64,000 nucleotides of DNA from Phymatolithon calcareum (Eukaryota > Rhodophyta > Florideophyceae > Hapalidiales): positions 434,001 to 498,000 of the forward strand of contig OZ345366.1 in assembly GCA_977006965.1 (NCBI GenBank), in the 5' to 3' direction. Shown here piece after piece: positions 21,501-29,914 of this stretch (positions are counted from its first letter, which is position 1; each line of letters begins with the position of its first letter). The position numbers and the translations under genes were made by a program. Under the pieces are notes generated by a model that saw nothing but the letters and a program-made list of their open reading frames with translations, ran no database searches and had not been told where the DNA came from.

Positions 21501-21981
21501 TGATTCAGTGAAGTGCTGTCTACATAATGTTGAACTGTTTTTGAGGCACGTGTCGGATTCCGACGAAGTATCAACGGCCACGCTGCGCCGAATTCAGGAC
21601 AGCGTTTTGAGTGCGTTTGACACTTACGGGGAAGAGTACGCGGAAGTGAAAAAAGCGCTATGTGCGCTGGCGCTGTGTATGATGGTGACGGGGACATATC
21701 GCACGAAAGAGCAGAGCCGAGAGCTAATCACAGGCCTTTCAAAGGCGATTCTGCAGCGCGCTGGACACGAAGACATGAGTATGAGGCGAGGGAGCCTTGT
21801 TGTCGCGGCTGCAGTGGTGGACGCTGTCGGTGATGAATATTTAGTGGCGTTGCCGGAGGCAATGCCAGTGCTGGCAGACGTGGTGGATGATGAGCAGGAT
21901 GAGGTTGCCAAGGTTGCGAAAGTGCTCGTCAGGAAACTGGAGGAGCTGAGTGGAGAATCAATTTTGGAGCAATTAAAGTGA
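15577..21981 (+). CDS. UTP10: U3 small nucleolar RNA-associated protein 10 (UTP10/HEATR1)
   Basis: Large HEAT-repeat scaffold of the small-subunit processome (t-UTP/UtpA group), needed in the nucleolus for rRNA transcription and early 18S processing. The protein is 2,134 aa, against 2,144 for human HEATR1. The N-terminus has the family hallmarks SILYDAKAAS and HTQKVLEWIVRGLEI. Residues about 220-350 fit the U3snoRNP10 domain. Helical HEAT repeats fill the middle, and a BP28CT-like segment lies near residues 1780-1950. The final PEAMPVLADVVDDEQDEV matches the conserved terminal repeats. The start is the ATG at 15577 (CCCAAAATGTCG). The frame extends upstream only to a TTG at 15538. The single 6.4-kb exon is striking for so large a gene. 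The stop overlaps a GTGAGT string, so a retained donor cannot be excluded, but homology already ends here. Confidence 0.92.
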   Translation: MSVAAELARLRSSDFAAAPGGYTPSILYDAKAASREPRIETAGAALNGLEALSAGDTALPHLAEALLLHSSRDDRANLEPEREIEVSHAVVVAAHRLAPVFPLRHTQKVLEWIVRGLEIGRLGKPEEVDALLISAMPFHASDAFVKLVSAVLIPSPARPTWRWLQPVVDQKKPITIDFIVANAHPEFFLKAVRQVAVSALAGISSQHLNGLIVNVISRRLLHSAVQPMGFRTLVLTCLEALCFKRKRFYLVAGKKPKGQPLMPAVTRCMNRAKVSLLIVLSTAVAAGVEPEIRQAILHANVSVLRNPLSDQLTREIATTCIIVCLGSANYQHMPSTLANILAKWERFPHALASVKNTQGASESFGAYLSALAKLAPTGKRALAQLRDGLSPKWQSLHSEGMVKKVVCALLDAYSPAEGFQEEDEKDAPPKSEALTATLLPIVRGSQATALDGALRKHFDERRKKKKNGSGRYAIVDKSISEAMTGTPYVTVKTSGLDAGPEVSENTLLSCLEHPEPSVRLNGLERLVEEKTLITAAKESALGDTFRGILMRRVTIESDLRVITTALNSDLIQVFCDLREALKAVGKRYRDIYSSLSSKKRSKPSSRVSDFSKAALAFCCRISTESDEIKISAISLFTGLEMDSILPSESIRATIPNYNAITNLKCETFEAAERVAAALFSWDDRWGLEYAKTFLPDLRVIDVKDSGVIASVTNIVKMAVACEKASAEKVDESLTAILSSLKTLKKLDSAGNGRLKQLWLVVAGYGSSKVLQELIRIICVIQGPKCLYGLLKDASEDWALRQARVLALRWRSAVLMSGTLKEGHSSLAHHLLVAGYGNDAELRKSAADICQQLQLTNLKLQSSDSTGVILERLKRAARNASRSATWLSQSHSEGEAGRIASQLHDQLYNTFPVLKDMPLPLIGDNDEGDGLVSAVLSLAAPDLGSLKKSENALSLLRSVYGINFSSPSCFKMVLKALEDLLRMDLHLFENERATEALVRLVGMIPLPSKPVSKSISRAVASVGKLLINATEGLNSVTLTPLVALFGAAVSAGLFKVVALLRQEGTNEKNLGVASGAVAKLFWMSTLSSTVGEFSARLVDFQESIIVPADFEKVAKYLNKALPNTSTKRRRTRSTVTEAASTEIPEIGFGDRLSVTGALEALARNNLPSADGQFSKKSMVTHSLLDSLWSFVRGSLQLVKNGKAAQMEDYEYQLSLVLRVLADHYNGSDTTVLGQEDANSGADICFYPGMDCERELSVVERGIRAAAISLLESLAKSHSSTLCEHVVPFLRHVVTTDSNASSRECLANIIPLLLKEGFSISAFLKLALPSNPAEARNGGLSITDCIRMCPDASRATAAALELVHENSSNAFEEKTLVTPCVDILLHSGNTVAQLLAELSNLNSPYLARIAMNVLGHPEFLLQLDSNLQRISRTKDEDETDAHDHSVLDSSFASLFRSLLSSKDSMRQNSLCALMAIVPGSIICACIDQAFQESDQALSLRAVQSLVQRLDLNTPIPSGWQNEGSPAEQSKADRSVFESMCKTLRSCVSSCFGLGSSGSETLSGSSDLGLSAIVALHKIILRSGPSHVEEVQLCGSILSDLVKTCGRSEENLSVLSNALICLSGIVRVLGKSGSVFVPPLTLTVADILEESLCEKSGEAAITDDQFFMVPRAGAKKMSEKNLSVALDTAVQACTEVLETTPKMFGKRSLRRIAAIAATVPRDNLTELLHLAVTKVPGSHAVDSLSVALKCAQNSPCDVSVGVRIVMESTEKLVTSLRKSEVKLLKMDILQLCLSALKFRYTMFTTEYRKEEARYGVNGLALRASLEAEESVITCRKVEEACYSALTEVILRVPESEFKVMFNKLSSWSEVIGIPENQKAILEKFDVGVPDTMLTLVPMQGLCVKLFGILRAIMCPYFAGILERTLKVIETARAPKSGFVKKGKDTPKVSPGKKRRREIFESDRDEDRLFAIAMENMRHDSVKCCLHNVELFLRHVSDSDEVSTATLRRIQDSVLSAFDTYGEEYAEVKKALCALALCMMVTGTYRTKEQSRELITGLSKAILQRAGHEDMSMRRGSLVVAAAVVDAVGDEYLVALPEAMPVLADVVDDEQDEVAKVAKVLVRKLEELSGESILEQLK

Positions 21982-23183
21982 GTAGGGTTTGCAACATAAA
22001 AAAGGTATTCGTGTACAATGGTCCTTCTGGACACATGTTCTTAGAAATATGTTCTGGAAAAAGTCAGGAATGGGCGAAAAAGTAATTTCAGAACAGGACA
22101 GCAATGGCCATGGTCGGTTGTAATATGGCCAACATACATCTGAGGGGTCGATGTTTGGTGCCCGCGGCATCCGTATGTGGAAAAAACTTCAGTTTTTTTG
22201 CTGGGGGCACGGACAGCGATGCTTTCCTCCGCGTTGCGCTTCAGCAAGAAATGCCAAAATGCGTGCGGCCCTTCTTCCCCTCTTGAGGGATTTTGCAGAG
22301 CCGTGAACTTACAGCTACTAGTTGTAGGCTATCGTAAGACGAGTGCGAATTCAGTTGTCAGTGCGTGCGTGGCAGGCAAGTGTCAATGTCGAATCTCGAT
22401 AAGGTCACGCTCTCCATGACGGGTGCGAAGTAAGTTTGTTGCGTGCGGTGGGCAATCATAACCTCGTCCGATCAGTACGGGTGTCCCGACGGGCGAGGGG
22501 AAATTTTTGCCCCAGCCGTCAGTAACTGACGGCTGAGACAAACTGTAGCTGTGAGTGCTGGACGTATACACATGTTGTACAACTGTAGCTGTCACTCGGC
22601 GTGATAACCGGTGCTCGGAGCGCGAGTTTGTTTTCCGACAGTGAAACTCTCGCGAGTGCTCCGGTATCGATTACAACGCCCAAGCTATTTATCGTTCAGA
22701 CTACTGACAACCGACCAATTTACGCCACCGTGTATCTACTCCGCTGCAGCGCAAAACCGGTGGTACAATGAAGTGGCCGGTGTGGTTCTTCAATTTTTAT
22801 TGGTCTTTGCAGCCTTGGCAAATCTATCGGCTCAAGGTCTTATCGAAACTCGAGCTTGCAATACTGTGACCAGTTTCTTCAATCTACAGTACATTATAGA
22901 AACTGCATTTTTCCACAAAGGCCTGCAAAAACACTACACTTTTTGCAAGTTAAAACTTTTATAGAACCACAACCCGTGCCAATGTACTGACCCACAGTGA
23001 ACAAAATCCCACATCAGCAGGGGAATGCACAAACTTCCGATTTGTGTCCAGCGGACAAAATAACTCCATGCATTTAGGGTATGAACTTCAATCTCCAACG
23101 CCCCCCAAATCGGCCCGCGGACCACGAAGCGGGGCACTCGAAATCCGCGCATCCCCGCGTCCGACATCTCGACGGCGAGCGCA
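21982..23183. other. Intergenic region between UTP10 and ferredoxin
   Basis: No gene seen. It holds a perfect 11-bp-arm palindrome at 22513-22535 and probably the ferredoxin promoter near 23.0-23.18 kb, which lacks an obvious TATA box. Confidence 0.6.
22513..22535. repeat. Palindrome, 11-bp arms, 1-nt spacer
   Basis: Arms 22513-22523 and 22525-22535 are exact reverse complements. Confidence 0.88.
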
Positions 23184-23768
23184 ATGCAGCGTCTCCTGCA
23201 GCGCGCCTCCCGTCTGCCGCGCCCGCCGCGCACGTCCGTGCATACACGCCCGCCCTCGCGCGCCCTGCGCAGCGCGCAGCCGCAGCAACACGGGTACAAG
23301 AATGCCGACGTCGATCTGTCGCGCGCCGTCTCCCTAACCTTTGTGACGCGCGACGGCGATGAGATGCGCGTGAAGGCGCCGGAGGGCTACAGTCTGCTTG
23401 ATGTGGCGCATGCAAACGACATCGATCTCGAGGGCGCTTGTGAAGGGTCGCTTGCTTGCTCGACTTGTCATGTGTATCTTGATGAGGATTCGTTTGCAAA
23501 GTTGGATGAACCTTGCGATGATGAGAATGATATGTTGGACCTTGCGTTTGCGCTTGGTGAATAGTACGTTTTTTCGTTGCTTCCCGTATTGCTGCGTGAA
23601 TGGAGGGCGAGATGAAGGCGAGATGAGATGAGGCTGACGGTTGATGTGCGCAGTTCGCGGCTCGGATGTCAGGTGTGTGCGACGCGGACGCTGGAGGGAA
23701 TGAGGGTGACGCTTCCGCCGGCGACGAGGAATATGGCGGTTGATGGATTTGTGCCGCAGCCGCATTGA
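23184..23768 (+). CDS. Mitochondrial [2Fe-2S] ferredoxin (adrenodoxin type)
   Basis: Electron carrier of mitochondrial Fe-S cluster assembly (Yah1/FDX class), reduced by ferredoxin reductase. Exons 23184-23563 and 23654-23768 give 164 aa. The first 40-45 residues are Arg/Ser/Ala-rich with no acidic residues, a typical mitochondrial presequence. The mature domain begins AVSLTFVTRDGDEMRV. Cluster ligands are visible as C-x5-C-x2-C in EGACEGSLACSTCHVYL, plus the fourth Cys in SRLGCQVC after the splice. The acidic helix DEPCDDENDMLDLAFAL is the partner-docking region. The family C-terminus PPATRNMAVDG is encoded by exon 2. Translating without splicing ends at a false stop. A decayed duplicate lies at 25681-26003. 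Confidence 0.9.
23564..23653 (+). other. Ferredoxin intron
   Basis: 90 bp, GTACGT...GTGCGCAG, interrupting a Tyr codon after its second base. A CTGAC branch-like site lies upstream of the acceptor. Splicing restores the fourth cluster cysteine. Confidence 0.85.
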
Positions 23769-24279
23769 GTGTGGCCTTTTTTGGGGTTCTGACTGAGGGA
23801 GTGTGCGGCATCAGGATGTGGGGAGGGGAGGAGGGAGAATTGGGTGTGGAATTGAAAAACTTTTTTGTGGCGAGGAAGTGCGTCGAAACGAACAATGGAA
23901 AACACAGTGTAGTGTAGGGTGTGTGTGGTGTGGATTATAGATACCGAAGCAGCATCATTTTTAAACCTCTGTCTGTATTTACAATGGCGCGCCGTCGTGC
24001 AGCGGGGTGGATGGGTGTTCAACGACCGGGAGAAGAAAGCGATGTTTTTAGTTTTTCACTCAACTATTTATTCAACATTCAATTTCACACAAGTAGATGC
24101 AATGAGATGCGATAGTCTGATACGAAAATATAGACATATGAAGCAGATGAGAACGCGCCAGCCAGATGTGAAGGCTAGACAACCATCATGATAATCAAAA
24201 CTACATTATCACATATAAACAAAGTAACGAAAAGAAAGAAAGAAAAATGTTGCCCAAGCTTGCTTTCTAAACCGAAAAA
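23769..24279. other. Spacer between convergent genes
   Basis: About 510 bases of 3' flanking sequence with an AAAG microsatellite near 24233-24245. It is homologous to about 26.0-26.59 kb, and so part of the tandem duplication. Confidence 0.6.
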
Positions 24280-25044
24280 TCAGCGATGATGAACCTGAAA
24301 TTCAGCAAGAGCGCCATTAACAAGCGCATTCAATTGCTTAGTCGTCCGTTGACGCAAGATAGCCCTCGGAATTTCCAATATCCGTTCCAGCCATTCCTCC
24401 GTCTCCCTTCGATGCGCATGAGCCCTAGGAGCACACGCAGCCAGCGAGTGAGCATGCGGATGAAGCGGACAAGTTTTAGAAACACCCCTGCGTTTCTCCT
24501 GTGCCTTATCCAGTGCCACATTAATCTTCGCCTGAAATTCTGCGGGCGGCAGGGTGCGCAGATAATCCATGTCGAAGCCGAGAATGCGGGCGACCCAATG
24601 TTCGGCCTCCATGCGCGTGGCGCTGGCCACTACCACCTCGTGCGGCGCGGGCGGCTTCGGCGGCGCGCACTGCGTGCAGCCGGGCTTGCAGGGGGTCGAC
24701 TCCTTCGGGGTGCATGTGGGGCATGCGATGTCGGGCTGTTGCGGACATTGCGGACAGGAGGAGTTGGCCGGGGAGTTGGGGTCTTGGTGGTGGTGTTGCA
24801 CGCAGTTGGGGGGACAGGGATGCGCGGCTGGTTGGGGTGTCATGACGAAGTGGCCGGGGGGCATTGTGAGAGGGGGGAGGGGGGCGGTGGTTGGGGCTTG
24901 GTAGATTACGGATTGGTTTGGGGTGCCGGGGTTGGAGTAGACGATTCGACCGTCGGGGAGAACCCATTGTGGGACGAGAGGGATCGCGCCTTGGGGGGAA
25001 CTGTGAATGTAGACTGGGCGGTTGTGCGGCGATCCGTGAGCCAT
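24280..25044 (-). CDS. Novel family member A: Pro/Cys/His-rich protein with two paired-helix motifs (255 aa)
   Basis: No known family recognised. The start at 25044 is chosen because the paralogue at 26590-27234 begins with the same MAH. The N-terminal 75 residues are Pro/Ser/Gln-rich (VLPDGRIVYSNP is shared with the paralogue). Residues about 75-145 are Cys/Pro/His-rich with CPxC-like pairs (CPQCPQQ, CPTCTP, CTQC) that could bind metal. Motif 1 follows: HWVARILGFDMDYLRTL...FQAKINVAL. A linker with HAHRR leads to motif 2: EWLERILEIPRAILRQR...LNALVNGAL. The two motifs align with each other and with segments of the genes at 55763 and 57966. There is no signal peptide or membrane segment. A TATA-like TATTTAAA lies about 105 bases upstream. 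Confidence 0.75.
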   Translation of the reverse strand: MAHGSPHNRPVYIHSSPQGAIPLVPQWVLPDGRIVYSNPGTPNQSVIYQAPTTAPLPPLTMPPGHFVMTPQPAAHPCPPNCVQHHHQDPNSPANSSCPQCPQQPDIACPTCTPKESTPCKPGCTQCAPPKPPAPHEVVVASATRMEAEHWVARILGFDMDYLRTLPPAEFQAKINVALDKAQEKRRGVSKTCPLHPHAHSLAACAPRAHAHRRETEEWLERILEIPRAILRQRTTKQLNALVNGALAEFQVHHR

Positions 25045-25149
25045 GATGAGTGTGGGAGGAGGTTGAGTTGGATAGCTTGACTGTCGTTGGGGGTGGGTTG
25101 GTTGTGAATGATGATGGGAGAGACTGGGTTTAGTGGGTGTGGTGAGAAG

Positions 25150-25157
25150 TTTAAATA
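25150..25157 (-). promoter_or_regulatory. TATA-like element
   Basis: TATTTAAA on the minus strand, about 105 bases before the ATG of family member A. The matching position upstream of the paralogue has no clear equivalent. Confidence 0.4.
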
Positions 25158-25384
25158 GGGTGAGTTTGCAGCCCATGAGCACAGATGGGAGAGTGAGTGA
25201 GTAAGTAAGTGTGTAGGGATGCATGGATGAACAGGAGGGTTGATTCGAAAGTGTGACGAACCATGTAACGTCGGCACGTGTGCGTCACGAGCTCTACGTG
25301 GGCAAAATCCTTTATTGGATGTGCTGTACAGTACTGGAAACAGACTTGATATTCGCTCGAAATAAACGGTATACATTGATGCAA

Positions 25385-25595
25385 AGTCGACGTGTCCGAA
25401 ATTGGAAACATCATGTTGACGAATAGAGACACGCGCTTCGTCGTCACTTGGAGACAGGAAACAAAATTTGTTTAAAATATCTCTCCTCACCTCCACTGCT
25501 CGTCATCTCTGCATGGTAGGACCAGTGTCCAGCGAACAAACAACGGCACCTGTGCTCTGTGTTGTTTTTGTCCAGCTCAGCACTATCATAAGCTC
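25385..25595. repeat. Duplicated block, copy 1
   Basis: Shares with 27855-28045 the ordered blocks ATTGGAAACATCA, ACGAATAG.GACACGCGCTTCGTCGTC, CATCTCTGCATGG.AGGACC, GCACCTGTG and CACTATCATA. It flanks family member A as copy 2 flanks the paralogue, so it marks the far end of the tandem duplication unit. Confidence 0.8.
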
Positions 25596-25680
25596 CTTAC
25601 GTTCTGCACTGTCTCTTGCCTGTGTGGAGGAGGGAGACCTCCTAGCGGACGTAAAAAGTACAGTACTGTAAATTACAACC

Positions 25681-26003
25681 CTGCATGTTCATCATGAGAA
25701 CTCGTTTGCTAAATTGGACGATCCGCGGAATGACGATGAGAAACGATGATACAGCATCAATGCTGTACAGAATTCTAGACCTTGGCTTTTGCGCGAGGTG
25801 AATAGTGCTCCCATTTTTCTCTCCGCACTGCAGAGGAGGAGTGCAAATGACTGACTGTCGTGTGTCTAGTCTGGATGGGATTGCAAAAACAAGTCGAGAC
25901 TGGGGTGTCAAATGTGTATGACGCCTGCGGTGGACAGAACGCGTTTTGACGTTTCCGTCGGCAACGCGTCATATGGCGACTATTGCATATCATCCACAAC
26001 CGC
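25681..26003 (+). pseudogene. Decayed duplicate of mitochondrial ferredoxin
   Basis: The sequence follows the 3' half of the functional gene from the CATGTGTATC segment through the intron to the last codons. Recognisable blocks are TCGTTTGC, AAATTGGACGA, GATGATGAGAA-like, GACCTTG...TTTGCGC.AGGTGAATAG and TCGAGACTGGGGTGTCAAATG. It has frameshifts, lost splice sites and no 5' half. A short insertion with an 18-bp palindrome (25750-25767) interrupts the acidic helix. It lies in the same place relative to a family-A gene as the intact ferredoxin does, which shows that a block was duplicated. Confidence 0.8.
25750..25767. repeat. Palindrome inserted in the ferredoxin pseudogene
   Basis: 8-bp perfect arms with a 2-nt loop (TACAGCAT/ATGCTGTA). 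Absent from the intact paralogue, so its insertion can be dated relative to the duplication. Confidence 0.7.
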
Positions 26004-26589
26004 AAGGAGAGGGTGTGTGAGTTATTTTTCGGGGGCATTTGATGATTTGGTTTCATGCGTGTACTGTATGTAGATGGTGCCATGAGAGATTGGGTGAATG
26101 GAAGCAGTGAGGAACGAACGATTGGTGTGGAATTGAAAAAAGATCTTGTGGTTTTGTCAAAGTCATCACCGTGTGGACGAGAACATAATCTGTTTTCGCA
26201 CACACGCAAGTGCATTGCTAGCCTGTATGAGCAAACCAGTTGTGAGTCTACATGAGTGTATTGTAGTTCAGCATGTTCGTGCATTCCGTCAAACCAGTGT
26301 TCCTAAATCTCTTTAAATGCTCTGCGGCGTTGGTGATGTGCCCGTTCGTCAAACTTTTCGTCTAGTGCTCAACAGCGCGGAGAAGAGCGCGATACTGTTT
26401 GGTTTTTTGACTTTACTGCAACATTCAATTCTAAGAGATGTTAGACTGTACTAAGAAAATAGCTGGGAGCAGCTGAGAAAGCGCGAGTAGTGAAGGCTCG
26501 GCAACAATCAGCAAAACCACATTCTACAAAAGCACTAGCAAAACATTGAAACGAAACTTCGTACAGTATGATCGCCGTGATCCGAAAAA

Positions 26590-27234
26590 TCAGCGATGCT
26601 GAACGTGATAGTCGACGAGCGCAGCATTGACAAGAGCGTTCAACTGCTTGTCAGAGCGTTTCTGCAAAATGTCGCGGGGGATCTCCAGTATGCGCTCAAG
26701 CCATTCCTCCGTGTCGCAGCGATTGTTGTGCGCCACGGGAGCACATGCGGCCGAAGCATGGGCGTGTGCATGATATGGGACAGAGTTGCCTTGCACCTCC
26801 GGCCTCGTATGCTGTACTTCCGTCAGAGCAATGTTAATCTTCTCCTGAAAGTCTGCCGACGACAGTGTGCGCAGATAATCCAAATCGAAACCGAGAATGC
26901 GGGCCACCCAGTGTTCAGCCTCCGTGCGTGTGGCGCTCGCTACGGCCGTTTCACGCTTAGCGGGGGGCGGGCATTCGGTGCAACCGGGCACTTTGCATGG
27001 AATATCGGGCTCTGCTTGATACGGGGCGCAGTCCGGGGGTTGCAGACAGGGCATGTTGGCCGGCGGCGGGGCAGTGGCGGATTGGGGGTACTGGGGATTC
27101 GCGTGGTATGAATAGTTGGGGTTGGAGTAGACAATTTGGAGGTCGGGAAGAATGCAGTGCGACACGACCGGAAGCGGAACCTGCGGGAAGGTGCGTTCGT
27201 GGACCGGGCAAGAGTGAGATGATACGTGAGCCAT
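26590..27234 (-). CDS. Novel family member B: tandem paralogue of member A (214 aa)
   Basis: Duplicate of the gene at 24280-25044. It shares the MAH start, the DLQIVYSNP segment, a shortened Cys/Pro region (CKVPGCTECPPP) and both paired-helix motifs. Motif 1 reads HWVARILGFDLDYLRTL...FQEKINIAL and motif 2 reads EWLERILEIPRDILQKR...LNALVNAAL. The motifs are far better conserved between A and B than the linkers, and the frame is intact. That pattern suggests selection on the motifs, whereas the ferredoxin half of the same duplication has decayed. The function is unknown. A MITE lies about 115 bases upstream of the ATG and may have altered the promoter. Confidence 0.72.
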   Translation of the reverse strand: MAHVSSHSCPVHERTFPQVPLPVVSHCILPDLQIVYSNPNYSYHANPQYPQSATAPPPANMPCLQPPDCAPYQAEPDIPCKVPGCTECPPPAKRETAVASATRTEAEHWVARILGFDLDYLRTLSSADFQEKINIALTEVQHTRPEVQGNSVPYHAHAHASAACAPVAHNNRCDTEEWLERILEIPRDILQKRSDKQLNALVNAALVDYHVQHR

Positions 27235-27347
27235 GCTGGTGAAGGTGGAAATGGGTTACTTTCTTCTGCTTGTTCTTGGAGGGGTGGGCTGGTTAATAAC
27301 TAATTATTAGTGGGGTGAGAAGACAGAGAGTGGGGCAACGGTAGTAC

Positions 27348-27718
27348 CAGGGGAATGTTAAGGGGGGGAGAAACGCAGACCCTGTGTCATACCGCTTTTC
27401 CAAGATTATCATATATCGAGCCCGTTTGAAAAAGAAACATTAGGGCGAAGATCGCATCATAGAAATACCAGAGAAATAAAAGGAAATCATGGGAACATTA
27501 GGAGTTCCTAATGTAGCGGCAGCTCTCGTTGCTCGACTCGTTTCTTGGTAAGAAATAACTAGAATTAAGGTTGGCGTCAAAGCTTTGGCGACAATTTTTG
27601 ATACAGCGTTATCCTCATAAATCGCTATGCACAACGCGCGCCTCGTTTTTATTAGAATGTATGTTACTAAGTGATATGACACCGGGTCTGCGTTTCTCCC
27701 CCCCTTAACATTCCCCTG
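27348..27718. mobile_element. 371-bp MITE with about 45-bp terminal inverted repeats
   Basis: The ends read CAGGGGAATGTTAAG...CTTAACATTCCCCTG. The inverted repeats extend inwards about 45 bp through the GGGGGGAGAAACGCAGACCC tract with one or two differences. The 7-bp sequence GTAGTAC directly flanks both ends (27341-27347 and 27719-27725), as expected for a target-site duplication. No transposase frame is present, so it is non-autonomous. CAGGG ends recall hAT elements, but hAT duplications are normally 8 bp, so the superfamily is uncertain. The near-identical repeats suggest a fairly recent insertion. Confidence 0.85.
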
Positions 27719-27854
27719 GTAGTACAGTAGCGAGACTGCAGCCGGTGAGCAGAGGCGCATCAAGGGTTCACGTGTGCAAAAATCGTTGGATGCAGCGGAA
27801 ACAAACTAAAAATTAGTAAAAAATCAGCAGGATTCTTGGTAACAAGAGTCCACG

Positions 27855-28045
27855 TGGGTGTAATTGGAAACATCAGTGTTACCGAATAGCGACACGCGCT
27901 TCGTCGTCCCGTGGACAGGAACAAATGACTGCTGGCATCTCTGCATGGCAGGACCGAGAGGAGGCGCGGCACCTGTGTTGCTTGCATCACGTCCGAATCT
28001 CGACGTTCTCACTGCCCATGTCCAACGCAACACTATCATATCGAA
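27855..28045. repeat. Duplicated block, copy 2
   Basis: Counterpart of 25385-25595, in the same order and orientation, bounding the second duplication unit. Confidence 0.8.
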
Positions 28046-28892
28046 TGGAGGCCTCGAACGTTGCGTCTACGGGGTAGACCCGTGTCCCGAAGCAAATCAG
28101 AGCTGTGTACAGCTCTGTACTGTATAGTATGTACGGCGAGCTGCATCACGAGGTTCCGTATAGCCCGTAACGGCCGGCGAACAGCGCGGTCCTCTACGAC
28201 TGTGTTGCTCATATTGTCGTGCGAGACATGCACGTGTACTCAGTACTGACTGGTCTACGGGACGTAAGGTACGGATGGAAGGTAATGCTCTCCGCGCCGT
28301 ACTCATGTCCCAACAATCAATTGCAGGAGCGGCGTTGGTAAGTTGCCCCTTTTACGGTACAGTCACAACTGGTGCTGCGCACGTAAAATCCGCTCGCATG
28401 ATGCCGCGATGCGGCACCTTCACATCATATTCACGATGTCCCTTTTGTCCTCGCGTTAGAAATGTACCGTGCATCTGTCCTCATACTTTCACGGCACACT
28501 CTCGTTACATCTCCCACCCCGGTCAGCGACCGAAGTCTATGTAGCATCAGTGCCGTGGAACTCGAAATCCCAGGTCGTAGTGACTTTGTAAACGCATTCT
28601 CCCAGGATGTGTATACGGCTACGACTTTGTTTTTAAATTTTTCTTTTGTTGTACTCTACGGCAGCGAAAAGTCATGCACAACTCAGGTCCTTGCATGGGA
28701 ATAAAGAAAGACACGACGATCCACTCCCAAAATCGGACGCCCAATTTCGTCCGAAAAAGACTTAAAAAATAATTTACATCCTATACAATGCGAAATACAG
28801 TATGCAGTTACAGTCTCCCCAAAACGATAAGCACAAACAAACAAGCAAACACCAAAAACTTATCCCAATGCACACACCGCGCAAAAACGCGG
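28046..28892. other. Intergenic, nothing recognised
   Basis: Several TACTGTA words and short imperfect hairpins, but no coding frame that stands out. Confidence 0.55.
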
Positions 28893-29345
28893 TCATTTTT
28901 TCCTCGTCGGTCGCCTCCCGTTTGACAATCGCAAGCTCTTCCGCTCCTCCTCCTTGTCAACCTTGTCCTTAACCTTCGCCGCCGCCTCCAGAAGACCACT
29001 CTTATACTTTGGTTCAAACAGCATGCGGACAGCCTCCCACAGTGTGCATTTCGGCGGCGCAATATACTTGCGTGCCCATTCTTCTCTCGCCTTCATCATC
29101 ACCCGCTTGTTCTCTTCCATCATCCTCGCATGCGACTTTCGCGCATCCCGCATCATAGCCTCGTTTCGATAATTCACCAGCTCCTCCTCACTATTCTCAG
29201 ACCCATTCGAAAACCATCCCATTGCCTCCTCGATAGCTTCATGGCGCCCCGCTCCCGGCGCTGCAGTACCCGGCGCGGGCGCCAGTCGTGCAGACGGCCC
29301 GCGTACACCCGCACGTCTGGATGGCCCGGCGGCGTTCGCTGACAT
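28893..29345 (-). CDS. Small orphan helical protein (150 aa)
   Basis: Not recognised. The start is taken at the ATG 29343-29345 (ACAATGTCAG). The frame extends a few codons further only to a GTG. The N-terminal 40 residues are Ala/Pro/Arg/Gly-rich, like a targeting peptide. Then come an acidic helix (HEAIEEAMGWF...SEEELVNYRNEAMMRDARK), a charged helix with many Met and Arg residues, the more conserved-looking APPKCTLWEAVRMLFEPKYK, and a Lys-rich C-terminus ending RPTRKK. There is no membrane segment. The size and targeting-like N-terminus would suit an accessory subunit of an organellar complex, but this is speculation. A (CAAGT)4 microsatellite sits just upstream of the ATG. Confidence 0.55.
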   Translation of the reverse strand: MSANAAGPSRRAGVRGPSARLAPAPGTAAPGAGRHEAIEEAMGWFSNGSENSEEELVNYRNEAMMRDARKSHARMMEENKRVMMKAREEWARKYIAPPKCTLWEAVRMLFEPKYKSGLLEAAAKVKDKVDKEEERKSLRLSNGRRPTRKK

Positions 29346-29914
29346 TGTACCCGCGTACACGGCACGAGACGTGACTTGACTTGACTTGACTTGATGTAAA
29401 GTTTGAAAGCGGAGAACGGCTCTCTGTCGAGGGTCGGTCGACGTTCAGTGCAATGTAGAGTGAGTGAGGTACAGTAGAGGTACAGAAATAGTGATTTCGT
29501 CGGCAATTTTCAGAATAACTTCTTGTCTGGTTTTTAGGTTTGCCCTGCATCATACCATACCTATGCAAATTTTATTGCAGATCATATTCGCGTGTCTCAT
29601 CAACCGGTGCCCGCCAGCAAAGCAAGTGCTAACAGCCGTTGTTTTCAATGGTTCGTCACGCGAGGTCCGGACACAGCAAGGGCATTGCAGCCAATTAGCA
29701 TGCTCGGAATATCGTCTTCTTTTTATCTCTTTTACACCACCCACGTGTGTGCTCACTATAAAACAAAATTTGCAAATTTTTGAAACGTGGTCAAATACTG
29801 AACAAGACCCTACATCATGATCATGCTTCATTTTCATCAAGACCTCAAGCCTCGAGCATATTTTACTGTACTGTACAATAAAGCTATGTATGTATGTAAA
29901 CTATTGCTTAATTT

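Noticed and set aside
24286-25080. 264-codon plus-strand frame opposite family gene A
   Set aside because: Gly/Arg-rich antisense of a Pro-rich gene. The minus frame is supported by the conserved paralogue.
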